DNA from: Enchytraeus crypticus
Taxonomy: Eukaryota; Annelida; Clitellata; Enchytraeida; Enchytraeidae
Assembly (NCBI GenBank): GCA_905160935.1
Contig: CAJHZI010000600.1
Coordinates: 675,001 to 739,000, forward strand
Direction of reading: 5' to 3'
Length of the DNA stretch: 64,000 nucleotides
Shown: one piece after another, positions 1 to 12,654 of the stretch
Position numbering within the stretch: position 1 is the stretch's first letter
Layout of the letters: each line of letters begins with the position of its first letter
Notes under the pieces: generated by a model
Databases searched by the model: none
Told to the model about the DNA's origin: nothing
The model's input: only the letters and a program-made list of their open reading frames with translations
Translations under genes and position numbers: made by a program

Positions 1-1
1 C

Positions 2-3000
2 CCGATAAGTCTTTCTAACTCAGCCGCTCAGAGGCAACTCTCCGGCTCCGGCCTCTCGTCAAAAGCCGCTAACTTTGTAAAGATCAACGGGCGTCTGATT
101 TGTAGCGATTCAAGTGGATCGTTTACAGCGGGTCATTCGGGGAATTGTGGTGCCAGTTCTGCCGTTTCTAGCGGAATTTCAGGTATTCGTTTGCTCGAGT
201 CTGGCAGAATGTCTGCTGGCTTCTCACTTGATTCCAACAGAACGACATCTGGTCCATCAGCTGATCTCTGTGAAGTGTCAGGCAGCGTAGTGAATTCCAG
301 CGACAGGCTTGTCAACGAATTAGTAATGATTAAGAAAGAGAAAATTGAAGATATTTTAGATGGACTGGATGATTTTACTACTGATCTAGTGACACCCGGT
401 TTACTAAGAAATATGTCGATAGATCAGGCTGCTAGTGAAGTCTTTCTGGATGACGATGAAAAGCCTCGACGTCAGTCTGCTGATACAGCAACGTTTAGAT
501 CACCTGGCTTCTCGAGGTTTGACTGACTTTCTTCAATGCTTCCTTCAGTTAATACTGTTGTTAGTAGAGCATAGAAGAAAAATATTTCGTTTCAATGTTA
601 GTGGTTTATCTGGACTATTGTTTTTAGTCCCCCTTTCACAAATTTCAACGGAATAAAATCAAGGGAAATATTATTAATGCTGTTAATATATTCAAAGAAT
701 TTTCATATACAATTTTGATGTAACATTTTTGTCTTCTATTATTGCATATACAAACCTGTAATAATAATTCAATGATGTAGAAAATGAACTAAATTTTAAT
801 AAAAATTATTGGAAATATTATACAGTGGTTTTTTACTTAATACTGGTTTTTTGCAGACCGCCATTCTTTACCTTCAAAGATACGCCGCTATCGGAGACAT
901 TTCCATTTTCCAGCGGAGGAGAGGAGGAGGAGGAGGGTGGGAGGTGTGAGGGGGGTAGGTGGGAGGACGGAGGCGTGTGTGCTGGGATGATGAAGTCTGA
1001 TGATGATGATGGTGATGATAAGATCTTTAGTCATCGCATTTCCACTCCTGGGTCTTCCTATTTACGCTACCATCCCAGACCCCTAGCTGTAAGTACTAAA
1101 AGTCTTTATGTTTGCCTGAGCAGCAAATTCTATGCATAAATTTGTGCATGTTTTCTTCACTTGCCATGTTTTGAAATATGGCAAGCTTCGTGTTTTCTGA
1201 CATACCATGTACCATGTTTTCTGTGTTTTTGAAAATAAACCTAGTTCTGTCTTTCTCTGTATGTGTCAAGGTGTGTTTTTGTTTTTTCTATGTATTTTTG
1301 GGTGTGTATTTTCTGACAAGTGTTTACTAAACAACATAAATTTGAACCAGTGTATTTGAATGTAGATTGTACGAATAGTGTCACAGGCTGTATGAGCCTG
1401 TTTGCATATGTGTATGTCTTTTGCACTCCTCTATGCTTGTAAGTATCACAGTGCTGCACACATTGCACTCATCTAGCTATACACAGTGCTTATTTATATT
1501 GATGTGTGTGTATTGTGTCGTGTCACATGAGCATCCTAGGGCTGGTTCCAGCCAAAGATTTCTATGTGAAGTTCCTCCACAAGACTCAATTCTTTGCCTT
1601 ACCCTCGATATTCATTCTTTTCCTTCCTTCTGTTTTCCCATAAATACAAATTCCTGCAGCCTTCAGGTCTTCGAGGCAGTCCTTCCATCTTTTTTAAATT
1701 TTTCCATTGTTCATTTGTCATCTGCCTTGTAGTTAAATATCTTTTGGGAATTTTTTTCTTGCATGCGGAGTACATGTTCAGCCCGTTTCATTCTTCTTTT
1801 CTTGATGATTTCACTTACCATTTGTTGTTGTCCTTATCCTAATTTCCTCATTTGTTGCATTCTGTTTGGAACCTATTCTTAGTATTCTCCTTTTTCAATT
1901 TTTTTTCATTTTTATTCTTTATTCTTCATTCCATTTTCGGTGGTATTTACTTTCTTTCCATTACCTTTATTAATTTCTATGATTGACAACTGTTAATTAG
2001 CGCTGGTATCATGTATTGCGAATTCTTAATTTAATCTTCAGTGTGAATTTAATCTTAAGTTTGAGCAAGATACCTATAGTTGTATAGCCACTTATACACG
2101 TATTGGTATATGTGTTGTTAGATGATCATGTGTATGTAATATTGTGTGCATGTATATGTTTTCAGATGACAATGTGTAATATTGTGTGCATGTATATGTT
2201 TTCAGATGATAATGTGTAATGTTGTGTGCATATATGTGTTTTCAGACGATGATGTGTGATATTGTGTGCGTAGATCAATGGTTACGGAGCATCCTGTCAC
2301 AAAGGCGGCACGTATGTGTTCAGCAGACGAGAGGACAGGTGCAGACTGGCATTTCATGCTTTAGTGGATCAGCAGGGCCTCAGACCTCCTCCTAACAAGT
2401 CTCTGCTCTCTATATACTTGATAGAATTCTTCCAGATTTATAATTCAGCCCAGTGCTGGAAAAGTACTTTAATTTATCAAATTAATATGTAAAAGTATTT
2501 ATTTTTGGGAATCCAAAAGTAAAAGTATTTTTTTTCAAAACCAAAAAGTAAAAATAATTATTTTTAGGAATTAAAAAGTAAAAGTATTTGTTTTCTTTTG
2601 TCAAAAACTAAAGGTATTTTTTCAAATTATGAAGTGCAGTTGTTTCTAAAATATAACAACACAGAAACAACATAGAAACAACACAACAAATATTAACATC
2701 AGAATATGTTAATAAAGAAATCACATTTGTGGAAGTAAATCTCAAATCATATAGCAGTATTGTATATATACTATATATACTATATAACATTACATATTTT
2801 GTAATACAGCATATCAATTAAATATTCCTTTGTTAGTAAATTAATGGATTACCATGCGCCAAGTTGGCAAATTTAAGGAAATCCAGTGATATAATAAAAC
2901 AGTGAAGAAAATAGCAGCAGGCAAGCTTCAGTAGATGATGTTTAACGTATGTCTAATTTTAATCCAAATCCAATAATAATATTAAGACAAAGCAAATTAT

Positions 3001-3219
3001 ATTTAGCTTAGACCCGATTGCAATTTATTAATACTTTTTTACTGTTGAGTCTACGTTCTATACTCCTATTTTATGTACTATAAAAGTCATATGAATATTA
3101 GGAAAACGGAGGTATATTAATGTTGGTGACGTCCCAGCACAGCTTCCCCGACCCCGTTCGTCCACTTTTCAGGTCTTATTTCGGCTATAGTAGCCACCCC
3201 TAAGTATATATACATATGT

Positions 3220-3279
<60 letters not shown>

Positions 3280-5764
3280 TATGTTGGTTATACATGTATA
3301 TAATTTTTCATGGCAGTTGATGTATTGGAGTGGAAAATCTATGAGCGAGTGATGTGATGAATGTAAGCTAAGTGAACTGCAAATGTTTCTTAACTTATTA
3401 AATAATTGAAGATGTTATAATTATAAAATAATCAAATTGTACTCACACGGAGTTTCTACATGTTCACACACGTTGAACTGCAAAAGTGTTTCAACCTGTA
3501 ACTGTAAACAATTCAGTACCTCTATCTGATGTAGAGATTTGTATTGAATATTTGCCATATTTTGTTTTAGAAAATTGCGTTTACATACGAAGCCAAGTTC
3601 TTCTGACGATGTAAAGCCCGCTGTGCACGCGGACATCAGCAGTCCTACGCACGGCGTCGAGTCGGTGACACCGAAGATGTCGTCTAGTTGTTCATCAGGA
3701 AGCACTTCTGCCCTGTACTCATCTGTTCCTCCACTCAGTATTGCGTTATCAGCGGGATTGATTCCTGCACCGCTGACGTCATCCACTAAGACGACTAAGG
3801 TAATACCCGCCAGGTCCAAGTCTACAGCGGAGTCGTCTACTCTACTGCCATCTGTAGCCACTACTGGTCAACTATGTCTTTCTGGTGGAATGTCAAAATC
3901 AAAAACCATACTTCATATTCCAATATCGTCTCACGTTTCTAATTCATTGACAACGACTTTAAGTAGATCAACTTCTCAATTGATAAACTCCAGCAGCACG
4001 CCGACAATAACGTTAGAGTACGGTAACCCTGCAGCTAAGACCACCGTGAAGGTTTTGCGTAGGGTTCCTTCTCAAGGAAGCAGCAGCGCGGTGGCTGGCA
4101 GAGTTGTTAGTTCGCTGTCGGGTGTTAATCCAATAATTGAAGTAGCGTCTAGTATAGCGTCTGTTGCTCCTGTGCCGACACTGTCTAGAAAGCCCAGTCA
4201 GAGGTCCCCGCCTGAAGCCACAGAGGCTCTTAGTAAAAGTGTCGATAGACAATTCTACTGGGACTGTACTGATATCATTGGTGTTAATAAGGGCGGTAAA
4301 ACCATCGTTGCAAATGTACCACAGGAAGCCGAGAGTGTTAGAAGAGTGGTCTCTAGTATTCCGGTAGACAGCAGTAAGCATATCGTGGCGACTATTCCGC
4401 TGCCGTTAGCATCACAGGTAGACACTGTGGTGCCCACCTCGCTTAACGGCAAGCTCATCGGCATACCTCTAGCAGATCTGCAGGCCATCGTGATATCTCG
4501 CAAACAAGATGGCCGCCATAGTTCCTCACTACCGCTGAAGACGCAGCAGATTATACTGGAGAATGGAAAAAGTACGAGTAGTATTCTGCTTAGTAATCCT
4601 GCAGGTAGAGTGTCTGTGTCAAAACCAGCTGTACATTCTAAGTCTACCTCTGTGACCAGAGTTACGTCTTGTGACAATGTGCTTTCTTCTACACCTGGGC
4701 TTTCTGTGAGTAGTTTTATCGAATCAAAAAATAGAAGATAGAAATGAGTCATATTGTTAGAATCAGTAACTTGTGTTTGATGTATACAGATCTAAATATG
4801 CCTATTGGAGGTAGTATTGACTGTTTCAATATTAGGTAGCCGCAAAATAGGATTAGTGTCTCTATGCTGTCTTTAATGAAATTATATTTAATAAAAATGC
4901 CTAAAATAAAAATAAGAAGGTAATCATGAGTACTACAGTTTTGAGTGCGACATAGTGACTTGGCTTTACAGCAAATTGATAAAACTGATGAATTGATATT
5001 TGAAACTCTATAGGTAGATATTTGTTAGTAGAGATTTGTTGGATCTCTTGTGTTCAACCATAACTTATGAATGTTTCACTATTCAGTTGATATTAGTTGA
5101 TGCTGGGTGTTTAGATATCAAAATATTGTAGCAGTGTTTCATTATCAAAAGCTTAGAAGAAATTAGAAATAAGCTCATTGTATAATGCGTTCAGCATAAT
5201 TTTATGTGTGCATTAAGAAAATAAGATATGCCTCATATATCTTACTCGTATTTATTAAAGTTTATCTTTAGAAGTAGCATGATTATGATTGTAAAATAAC
5301 AACGCCACAGTTAACGTCAGTCCAGTCGTACATATTCTGATCTGGACATATTCTGATTGATAACTGATATCATTATCCCCAGTTTTCCTCAAGCCCGTTC
5401 AGCTCAACTGATAAAATATTGTATCATCAAACTTATGGCCTTTATCATGTATCAAATACTTCGCAAAGTTTAATCATAATACTAATAATAATCCTAATGC
5501 TAAATAATTTACTGAACTGTCTATAAACAACTAACATATGACTTAAATTTTGTGTGTTTTTATGTGGAGAAGTTGTCAAACGTGCTTTCAAGCACTCTGC
5601 TGCCTAACGGTGGAGCAGTTAACGCAGTGGTACAACGTGGTGGGGGTGGTGCACGGTATTCAGGGGAGGGTGATAAGATGCTGGGTCGTCCTGGGCCCGG
5701 TCAGTCTGCTACAGATCTCTCCAGTGTGTCTTCAGCTGTTCTAGAGAATAAAGCTTTGAGGTGA
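2..5764 (+). CDS. Unrecognised Ser/Thr-rich protein, 3' part of gene (five exons)
   Basis: I do not recognise this protein. Exons read as A (window edge)-516, B 857-1088, C 2274 to about 2311/2338/2398, D 3571-4705 and E 5570 or 5573-5760/5764. The joins keep frame: A ends GAG|GTTTGA in phase 2, a donor form also used in SF3A1 exon 9 here, and B starts after TTGCAG with one base to finish the codon; B ends GCT|GTAAGT in phase 0; D ends TCT|GTGAGT in phase 0. The end of C is unsure: three phase-compatible donors exist. Exon A is Ser-rich with an acidic patch (DDFTTDLVTPG). B has a run of Glu, then Asp, and ends YLRYHPRPLA. C begins INGYGASCHKGG and continues FSRREDRCRLAFHAL if read long. D (about 378 aa) is dominated by Ser, Thr, Val and Pro. 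E ends in TGA at 5762 if read through. Composition suggests a disordered nuclear regulator, which is inference. The 5' part lies outside the window. Confidence 0.6.
2453..2620 (+). mobile_element. Possible hAT-type element end
   Basis: CAGTGCTGGAAAAGTACTTT at 2453 looks like the terminal inverted repeat of many hAT elements. It is followed by repeated AAAAGTAAAAGTATTT motifs typical of hAT-derived non-autonomous elements. I could not find the matching far end or a target duplication, so this may be only a fragment. It lies just after exon C of the first gene. Confidence 0.3.
3208..3276. repeat. (TA)n microsatellite
   Basis: A nearly pure TA run in the intron before exon D of the first gene. 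Confidence 0.9.
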
Positions 5765-6990
5765 GCATGTGGTATTGTTCTCTAGTGTGTCTTCAACTGT
5801 TCTAGAATAAAGCTTTGAGCTGAGCATGTAGTAATGTTCTCTAGTGTGTCTTCAACTGTTCTAGAGAATAAAGCTTTGAGCTGAGCATGTGGTATTGCTC
5901 TCTAGTTTGTCTTCAACTGTTCTAGAGACTAAAGCTTTGAGCTGAGCATGTAGTAATGTTCTCTAGTGTGTCTTCAACTGTTCTAGAGAATAAAGCTTTG
6001 AGCTGAGCATGTAGTAATGTTCTCTAGTGTGTCTTCAACTGTTCTAGAGAATAAAGCTTTGAGCTCAGCATGTGGTATTGCTCTCTAGTTTGTCTTCAAC
6101 TGTTCTAGAGACTAAAGCTTTGAGCTGAGCATGTAGTAATGTTCTCTAGTTTGTCTTCAACTGTTCTAGAGACTAAAGCTTTGAGCTGAGCATGTAGTAA
6201 TGTTCTCTAGTGTGTCTTCAACTGTTCTAGAGAATAAAGCTTTGAGCTGAGCATGTAGTATTGTTCTCTAGTGTGTCTTCAACTGTTCTAGAGAATAAAG
6301 CTTTGAGGTGAGCATGTGGTATTGTTCTCTAGTGTGTCTTCAACTGTTCTAGAGAATAAAGCTTTGAGCTGAGCATGGGGTATTGTTCTCTAGTGTGTTT
6401 TCAACTGTTCTAGAGAATAAAGCTTTGAGCTGAGCATGTAGTATTGTTCTCTAGTGTGTCTTCAACTGTTCTAGAGAATAAAGCTTTGAGGTGAGCATGT
6501 AGTATTGTTCTCTAGTGTGTCTTCAACTGTTCTAGAGAATAAAGCTTTGAGCTGAGCATGTAGTAATGTTCTCTAGTGTGTCTTCAACTGTTCTATAGAA
6601 TAAAGCTTTGAGCTGAGCATGTGGTATTGTTCTCTAGTGTGTCTTCAACTATTCCAGAGAATAAAGCTTTGAGCTGAGCATGTAGTATTGTTCTCTAGTG
6701 TGTCTTCAACTGTTCTAGAGAATAAAGCTTTGAGCTGAGCATGTAGTAATGTTCTCTAGTGTGTCTTCAACTGTTCTAGAGAATAGAGCTTTGAGCTGAG
6801 CATGTAGTAATGTTCTCTAGTGTGTCTTCAACTATTCCAGAGAATAAAGCTTTGAGCTGAGCATGTAGTAATGTTATCTAGTGTGTCTTCAACTGTTCTA
6901 GAGAATAAAGCTTTGAGCTGAGCATGTAGTATTGTTATCTAGTGTGTCTTCAACTGTTCTAGAGAATAAAGCTTTGAGGTGAGCATGTGG
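5710..6990 (+). repeat. 61-bp minisatellite seeded by the end of exon E
   Basis: About 20 tandem units of 61 bp (one of 59) follow exon E. The first unit is the exon end itself: TGTGTCTTCAGCTGTTCTAG, then AGAATAAAGCTTTGAG and GTGAGCATG. Every unit thus carries an AATAAA hexamer, or a one-base variant of it, and a site aligned with the exon's GTGAGC. That site is intact at about 5761, 6308, 6491 and 6979 and is CTGAGC or similar in the others. Units differ at only a few positions, so the array is young or is being homogenised. Confidence 0.9.
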
Positions 6991-9300
6991 TAATCTGTTC
7001 TAACTCTCCTAATTGGAGACACAGCCACACTCCATTTTGTAGTAGATTTACCTAAACCTACTATTTGCAAAGCAAAAGATAAAAATAAGAATAACATGTG
7101 TATTAAAAATGGTCCTTTTTAGAGTAATCATCTTAAGGTAATCAACAATATTGACATAATATCAAACTGTCTATGGTTTGATATTAGCCCAATCTCGATT
7201 TAGTTCACTGGAGTTTTGTTACCTTAAAACTAAGACTTGTGCGGGGTTCAAATCCTGGGCTCGCCCATCACTGACATCGCTTTCGAGTGAGGAACTGACG
7301 TTAACATTAGCTTTACCAGATTTTTTAAAGGTTTAAGTAGACTATCTTTTGCTTTATAATTTATATAACTATACTTCCGATATTTATGTTCTCTTATGGG
7401 CAGAAATTAATGTGTATGGATGCCATAGGTTCTACAGTATTTTGTAGCATAGAGACAAGGAGGAAATGTATTTCTTATTCTTAGTAGCTGCTACTGACTG
7501 TATCACCTCACAGAGTCTATAGGCTCTTTTGTGGTAACCTTCTTCATGATTATTTGTTTGGTTTCTAGTTAAGTATGCTGTATTTGTTGTTTATTATGAC
7601 ATGAAACTAATAAAAGGGTTGCAAAAAAGGTGAAGTGGCTTATAATGAGAGGAAAGTCATAAAACTCATTAACTTTCTTAAGTACATGGAAGTTAATGAG
7701 TTTTATGCATTAAAAGAATTTGATACTCTATATGTTTTATAGTGTATAATCTTAATCTTAGCTATAAATGTCAATGGTTTGCTAATGATTAATTTGCTGA
7801 TTTTATTATACATTTGTGTTTTAGTCTTGTTCACCAGTTTGTTGATTGGTTGATATATTGTTTGATTAATCGATGGATGGATAGATCATAGATTGATTAA
7901 TGGCTTGATTTATTGATGGATTATTTTAATTAACTGATTGATTTTTGATTGATTTCAGGTAGCAGTGAGAATTGTGTGTGATAGTACTAGCATCCAGCTG
8001 TTGTGTTTATCTCTGCTGAGATTGTCAATAGTGAGAGAACGAAATTTGTTAATTCAATTGTAGCAGCAGAATGTTAATCTAATGAATTTTTAGTTTATTA
8101 TCCAAGCATGCTTGTGGAATATTGTATAAATTGATGTTTAGTTAATAATGGGAATGTTATTTATTAAAAATTGAATGAATACTTTAACAAAGTACAAAAT
8201 TTTCTCATAATGTACCAGACATGTATGGTCTGTATTGAGTTCTGCTCTCTGATTGCATTCACTGCCTGATGTACACTGTACATTGCAAATAGTTTTTGCA
8301 GCGCAAAAGTTATCGTATATATGGCAATTTTCCTATTTATTATTTCAATTTAATTGTACAATTTTTAATTGAACTTGCTAAAGTTGTATGCTAGAATTCA
8401 TCTGTGCTACAAATGCTGCTCTTCAGTTAAGTTACTGTTGTAAATGCACTGTGCAGGCTGAAACTTCTGTTACGTAGGCTGTTTTTGTGATAATATTTAA
8501 TATATTTGCAAAAGTAAATGTTCACTTAACTACTAGTTGGACTGATATGACTTGTGTCGTATTTGCAGCTTTCATTTTTCATCGTCATATGTGTACACAC
8601 CCTGTATTGCTGGTCTATAATTCATTTATTCGACATTTCTGTCACTATCCACTGTACTTTAGTAACTGGGTGAACTGGACTGACTGATTGTTAGTTATGC
8701 ATTATTCTCTGCATGTTTGTCAGACAATATCTTCAGACAAATCCTAATTCGTCGTAACTGTCATAGAAGCTACTCATTAGTATTTCCTATTCTCAAGATC
8801 TCTCTCATTCTCTTTTACCCTGCACGTTTGCCATTTCTCTTTCTCTCTCTTTCGTCTGCCCTTCTTATATATCTATTTTGTCAAAGTTTTCAGTATAAAT
8901 GTGGTGTCTACTTTACATTTCTACTAAAAGGTGCTAAGGCAGTTATGATGCCAACATCACATATTGAACTTAATAATTATAGTCATTAATGTTTGTATGA
9001 TTGATTGATTTATTGATTGTCTGATGTGTATTTTTCATGGCTATCTACAAGGTTCTTTATGAAAAGAGCTATGTAAGTTAATATCTTGGGGAGTATATAA
9101 ATAAGAAAATTTTAAATTTCTTATAATCTGAATGTTACCAAAGATGCTGTATAAGCATCTTGCATTGAACTGACATTTATTGGTTTAAATTACTATAGTG
9201 TGATGTGGACATTCGATATAAGATTAATAATGGTTCATGTTCAGATGTTTCAACAGGAATATAGTTGTCTTTACTACAATATGTTACAGATGGCATAGTG
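6991..9300. other. Non-coding AT-rich stretch
   Basis: No supportable exon. It holds one family-A SINE copy (7230-7322) and a TTGATT-rich segment at 7830-7960. The latter ends in TTTCAG|GTAGCA, which would give an immediate stop if spliced to exon E in phase 2. The short open frames at 8487-8989 have no protein-like composition. Confidence 0.5.
7230..7322 (+). mobile_element. tRNA-derived SINE, family A, copy 1
   Basis: Contains a perfect pol III B box (GGTTCAAATCC), then GGGCTCGCCC, then the family tail CTTTCGAGTGAGGAACTGAC and GTTAACATTAGCTTTACCAG. The 5' tRNA-like part is degraded. Confidence 0.75.
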
Positions 9301-9375
9301 GATAGAATATTCCCCAGAATAAAATCTATTTAGTGCAAGGTCATAGGTTTAACACTTACTGCGGGAGCATCTAGC
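9300..9375 (+). mobile_element. tRNA-like sequence, probable SINE relic
   Basis: GGCATAGTGGATAGAATATT resembles an A-box region, and AGGTTTAACACTTACTGC lies where a B box would be expected. It does not fold into a clean tRNA by eye and is more likely an old SINE head than a tRNA gene. Confidence 0.3.
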
Positions 9376-9414
9376 TTTAACATTGCCGATATGTATCTGT
9401 CAACAGTTAGTACA

Positions 9415-9985
9415 CTGTTCCTATCTAATAGTTATCTAATAGCATTACTGTCGTTGTACATTGATCCTATCTAATAGCATTACTGTCGTTGTACATTGAT
9501 CCTATCTAATAGCATTACTGTCGTTGTACATTGATCCTATCTAATAGCATTACTGTCGTTGTACATTGATCCTATCTAATAGCATTACTGTCGTTGTACA
9601 TTGATCCTATCTAATAGCATTACTGTCGTTGTACATTGATCCTATCTAATAGCATTACTGTCGTTGTACATTGATCTTATCTAATAGTTATACTGTTAGT
9701 ACACTGATCTTATCTAATAGTTCAGTACTGTGGTTGTACAGTTAGTACACTGATCTTGTCTAATAGTTCAGTACTGTGGTTGTACTGTTTGTACACTGAT
9801 CTTGTCTAATAGTTCAGTACTGTGGTTGTACTGTTTGTACACTGATCTTGTCTAATAGTTCAGTACTGTGGTTGTACAGTTAGTACACTGATCTTATCTA
9901 ATAGTTCAGTACTGTGGTTGTACTGTTAGTACGCTGATCTTATCTAATAGTTCAGTACTGTGGTTGTACAGTTAGTACGCTGAAT
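9415..9985 (+). repeat. Compound minisatellite (35-bp then about 47-bp units)
   Basis: About seven near-identical 35-bp units (CTATCTAATAGCATTACTGT...) pass into about six longer units built on the same core (TTATCTAATAGTTCAGTACT...). The longer unit looks like the short one with an added GTACAGTTAGTACACTG segment, so the two arrays have a common origin. Confidence 0.85.
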
Positions 9986-10471
9986 TAATAAAGTAATTAT
10001 GAAGTAATTTAATAGTTATTCAACAGCATTACTGTTGTTATACTATGCTGAACCTTTTATGACCCTTCTTTTTCTGTTCTGATACTTTGCTCACTGCCGT
10101 ACTCAGTGGACCAATCATATTGATCAACGTTTAATTAACTACCATTTTAGCTAATAAGAAAATTGAGTAACTTATTTCAAGCAGCGACCATCGTTTCTCT
10201 CCCTGGATATTCACGTGAATGTGTACAATATAAATATAATGTAACAGTGTGTAATTATGTGTGCGTGGTGAGACTGTGTATCGTAAGACTTGCATTACTT
10301 TGTATAGCTGACTGTGTAACGTCGTGGTGATGATTTTCTCAGTGTTGTCATGGACAACAGTAGCACTCTATTATAGAGTATCTCTGGACAACCTGAATGG
10401 ATTCAGAGAAAGTCGACCAGCGACGATATTTTCTAATTGACAAATAATCTCTTCTCATGGTTCATTTATGG

Positions 10472-10615
10472 AGCCAGTGGCTGGAGTCAGTAGCGATGTC
10501 GGTAATTTATTCGCCCGCGGATCAGTATGTGCGGGGTTCAGATCCTGGGCTCGCCCGTCACTGACATCTCTTTCGAGTAAAGAAACTGACGTTAACATTA
10601 GCTTTACCAGCTTTA
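10472..10615 (+). mobile_element. tRNA-derived SINE, family A, copy 2
   Basis: One of the fuller copies. Its head is CAGTGGCTGGAGTCAGTAGC, followed by GATGTCGGTAA and CGCGGATCAGTATGTG. The B-box region is GGTTCAGATCCTGGGCTCGC, and the tail is GAAACTGACGTTAACATTAG with CTTTACCAG. Confidence 0.85.
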
Positions 10616-11204
10616 GATAGTACTGTATCAGTGGTAGGACAAGTCGAGGGTTGGCTGTCGGAAGAATTTCTTGAAATGTGTACATAGCAGGATATCGTGG
10701 TTTTACCTGTGGTGTCCTAGAGTTGCTATATAAACAATATACTGGAAGATCTTATAAATGTTGCAGCTACGATTCCTGCTAATGATTGGAGTATATCAGT
10801 GTGGCCTGTTGTGTCACTACAACTACTGTATAAGATCGAATTTATGCTAATAATATGAAAAATTAAACTGACTATTATGATATTATTTTTTTTAAATGGT
10901 ATAATTGTATGCACAGTTCACAAGACAGTGTGAAATAAATCTGGTCATAATCACATTTGATGTGGCATGGACGAAACATTCGCTATATGTATGTGTGAAT
11001 AGGTATGGACGTCTATAAATATTGGCTTCTTTAACCTTGCTATGCTGATTTCAAAATTCTCCTCATGCACGTTTTTAATGTTGTAGCTGAGGGAGTTTTG
11101 TCTGCTGATGATATCTAGAGGCTCACTTTAGAGTTCTGACACTGGACAAGTGTATCTACAGTACATGTACAATTAATCTACTGGGTGAATTGATCTGTAG
11201 TAAT

Positions 11205-11282
11205 GTGTGCTGTTGGGGACGTCCCTGGCATCATCCCTGGATGGGGAAACGGACGTTAAACCTTTATTATTATTATTATTAT
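11205..11282 (+). mobile_element. Family-C repeat tail (LINE/SINE 3' end)
   Basis: Reads CCCTGGCATCATCCCTGGAT, then GGGGAAACGGACGTTAAACC and TTT(ATT)n. The GGAAACGGACGTTAAA core also occurs at 38440 and 58770, in SINE family A, and on the minus strand in the L2-like LINE tail at 22905-22945. Confidence 0.65.
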
Positions 11283-12254
11283 CTAAAACTGACACACCAA
11301 CATTGATTGACGTATTTCGTTCATTCCTGTAATTATCACGTACCTCTCCAATTTACTATTTATTTCACTGCTAAATATGTTAAGCATGAAAAAGGCATTG
11401 AGTAATTTTGAAAATCAGTTTCCCTTATATAGACTCTCTTTGGTTACACTGATATAGAATTTTTTAACGTAATTCGGAACAAGAACCAGTCTTTCTGCTG
11501 GGGTCTTTTTAAATATGTTCTTGCTTAATTTAATGCGTTGAATATCTTTCTGTTGGACAGCGAAATAAATATTTCCATCATTTTTCTTTATTATGTTTTA
11601 AAATTAATAAGCTAAAAACATTAAATTTAAAAAATCTTCAAAAATAGAAGAACACCGAACATATTCCAGTCGGATACTTCTAGGGCCAGTCTAAACGGTG
11701 GTCGTCTTTTTAGTTGTATGATTCAGTATGCTTAATATGTTGCTGATCTTTATTTAAGATGAAAGCTAAGATAATGCAACGCCGACTCCTTCAAATCTAC
11801 ATACAATTGCCACATTAGTCGCCAAAAAAAATCATACATGAAAAAAGAAGTATCTGTTTTGATCTTTTTAACGAAATCCTAACGAGTTTTGGAATCACAT
11901 AAAAAGTGTATCAAAAATATCACATTGTAAGCTACGAGTTTTAGTTGATTCTTGGCTTCAGCTCTGAGTTCTTAAAGTTTACATAAATCCTGTTCACTTA
12001 TAAATAAATGCAACCTTATTTATGCTGTAAATTCAGTTGTCAATGATATCTTAGAATTTTGTAATAGCAAATTATTGTCTTAAAAGAATTAATGTATTTG
12101 AAATGCATTGCATTGAAAAGTTGGTTTTAACGTCATATTCGTCATATTGCTAGGGTTTTCTGTCTTGAAGAACTGTAGCACTCTTAATCATCTCACTGTC
12201 GTTGCATTATTGATAGTTTGGTTACTTGGTTTAAAGTTTTCCTAATAATGCCAA

Positions 12255-12312
12255 GTTGATAGCGTGCTTACGTGATAAGCAAGAGAATATCGGTTCTAAT
12301 CCCTGCCATACC
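12255..12312 (+). mobile_element. tRNA-like SINE relic
   Basis: AGTTGATAGCGTGCTTACGT is followed by a B-box-like CGGTTCTAATCCCTGCC at tRNA spacing. There is no paired acceptor stem that I can see, so I read it as a tRNA-derived repeat and not a functional tRNA gene. Confidence 0.35.
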
Positions 12313-12654
12313 GATGCTAACAATAGTCTTTTGTGGTAATTTTACAATTAGCTATAATCTGAATGTTGCAGATGCTCTGTGTCTTAATAAATACTGCATT
12401 TGTTAATAATGTCACCACAGCGCTGTTGTATTACGCATGGTTAGAAAGCAAATGCGAGAGCATTGAATGCTGTTATCCTGCGATAGCGATGTTACTGTGC
12501 GACATTTCGTAGATGTGTTGTTTGGTTATGTGAAGTCATCGTATGTGGGTGGCACAGTTGTTGTGATATACTGCTGATTTTATAAGTGTAGCTGGTCGTC
12601 ACTGAAGTCAGCTACAAGTGATGTAACGGAAGTAAAGTCCGTATCCTTTGTTTC

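Larger units (their letters stand above)
10000..12640. other. Non-coding stretch with dispersed repeats
   Basis: I see no exon here. It holds a family-A SINE (10472-10615), a tail of the family-C repeat (about 11205-11282) and a tRNA-like SINE relic (about 12255-12312). A short piece shared with repeats at 25890 and 49090 (GTCATGGACAACAGTAGCAC) lies near 10346. Confidence 0.5.

Noticed and set aside
3421..3861. Minus-strand 146-aa frame
   Set aside because: Overlaps the start of exon D on the other strand and has no recognisable motifs.
4013..4752. Minus-strand open frames opposite exon D
   Set aside because: Shadows of the plus-strand Ser/Thr-rich exon, which has splice sites and consistent phase.
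8487..8989. Two plus-strand frames of 66 and 90 aa
   Set aside because: No homology, no splice context, and composition like the surrounding AT-rich DNA.
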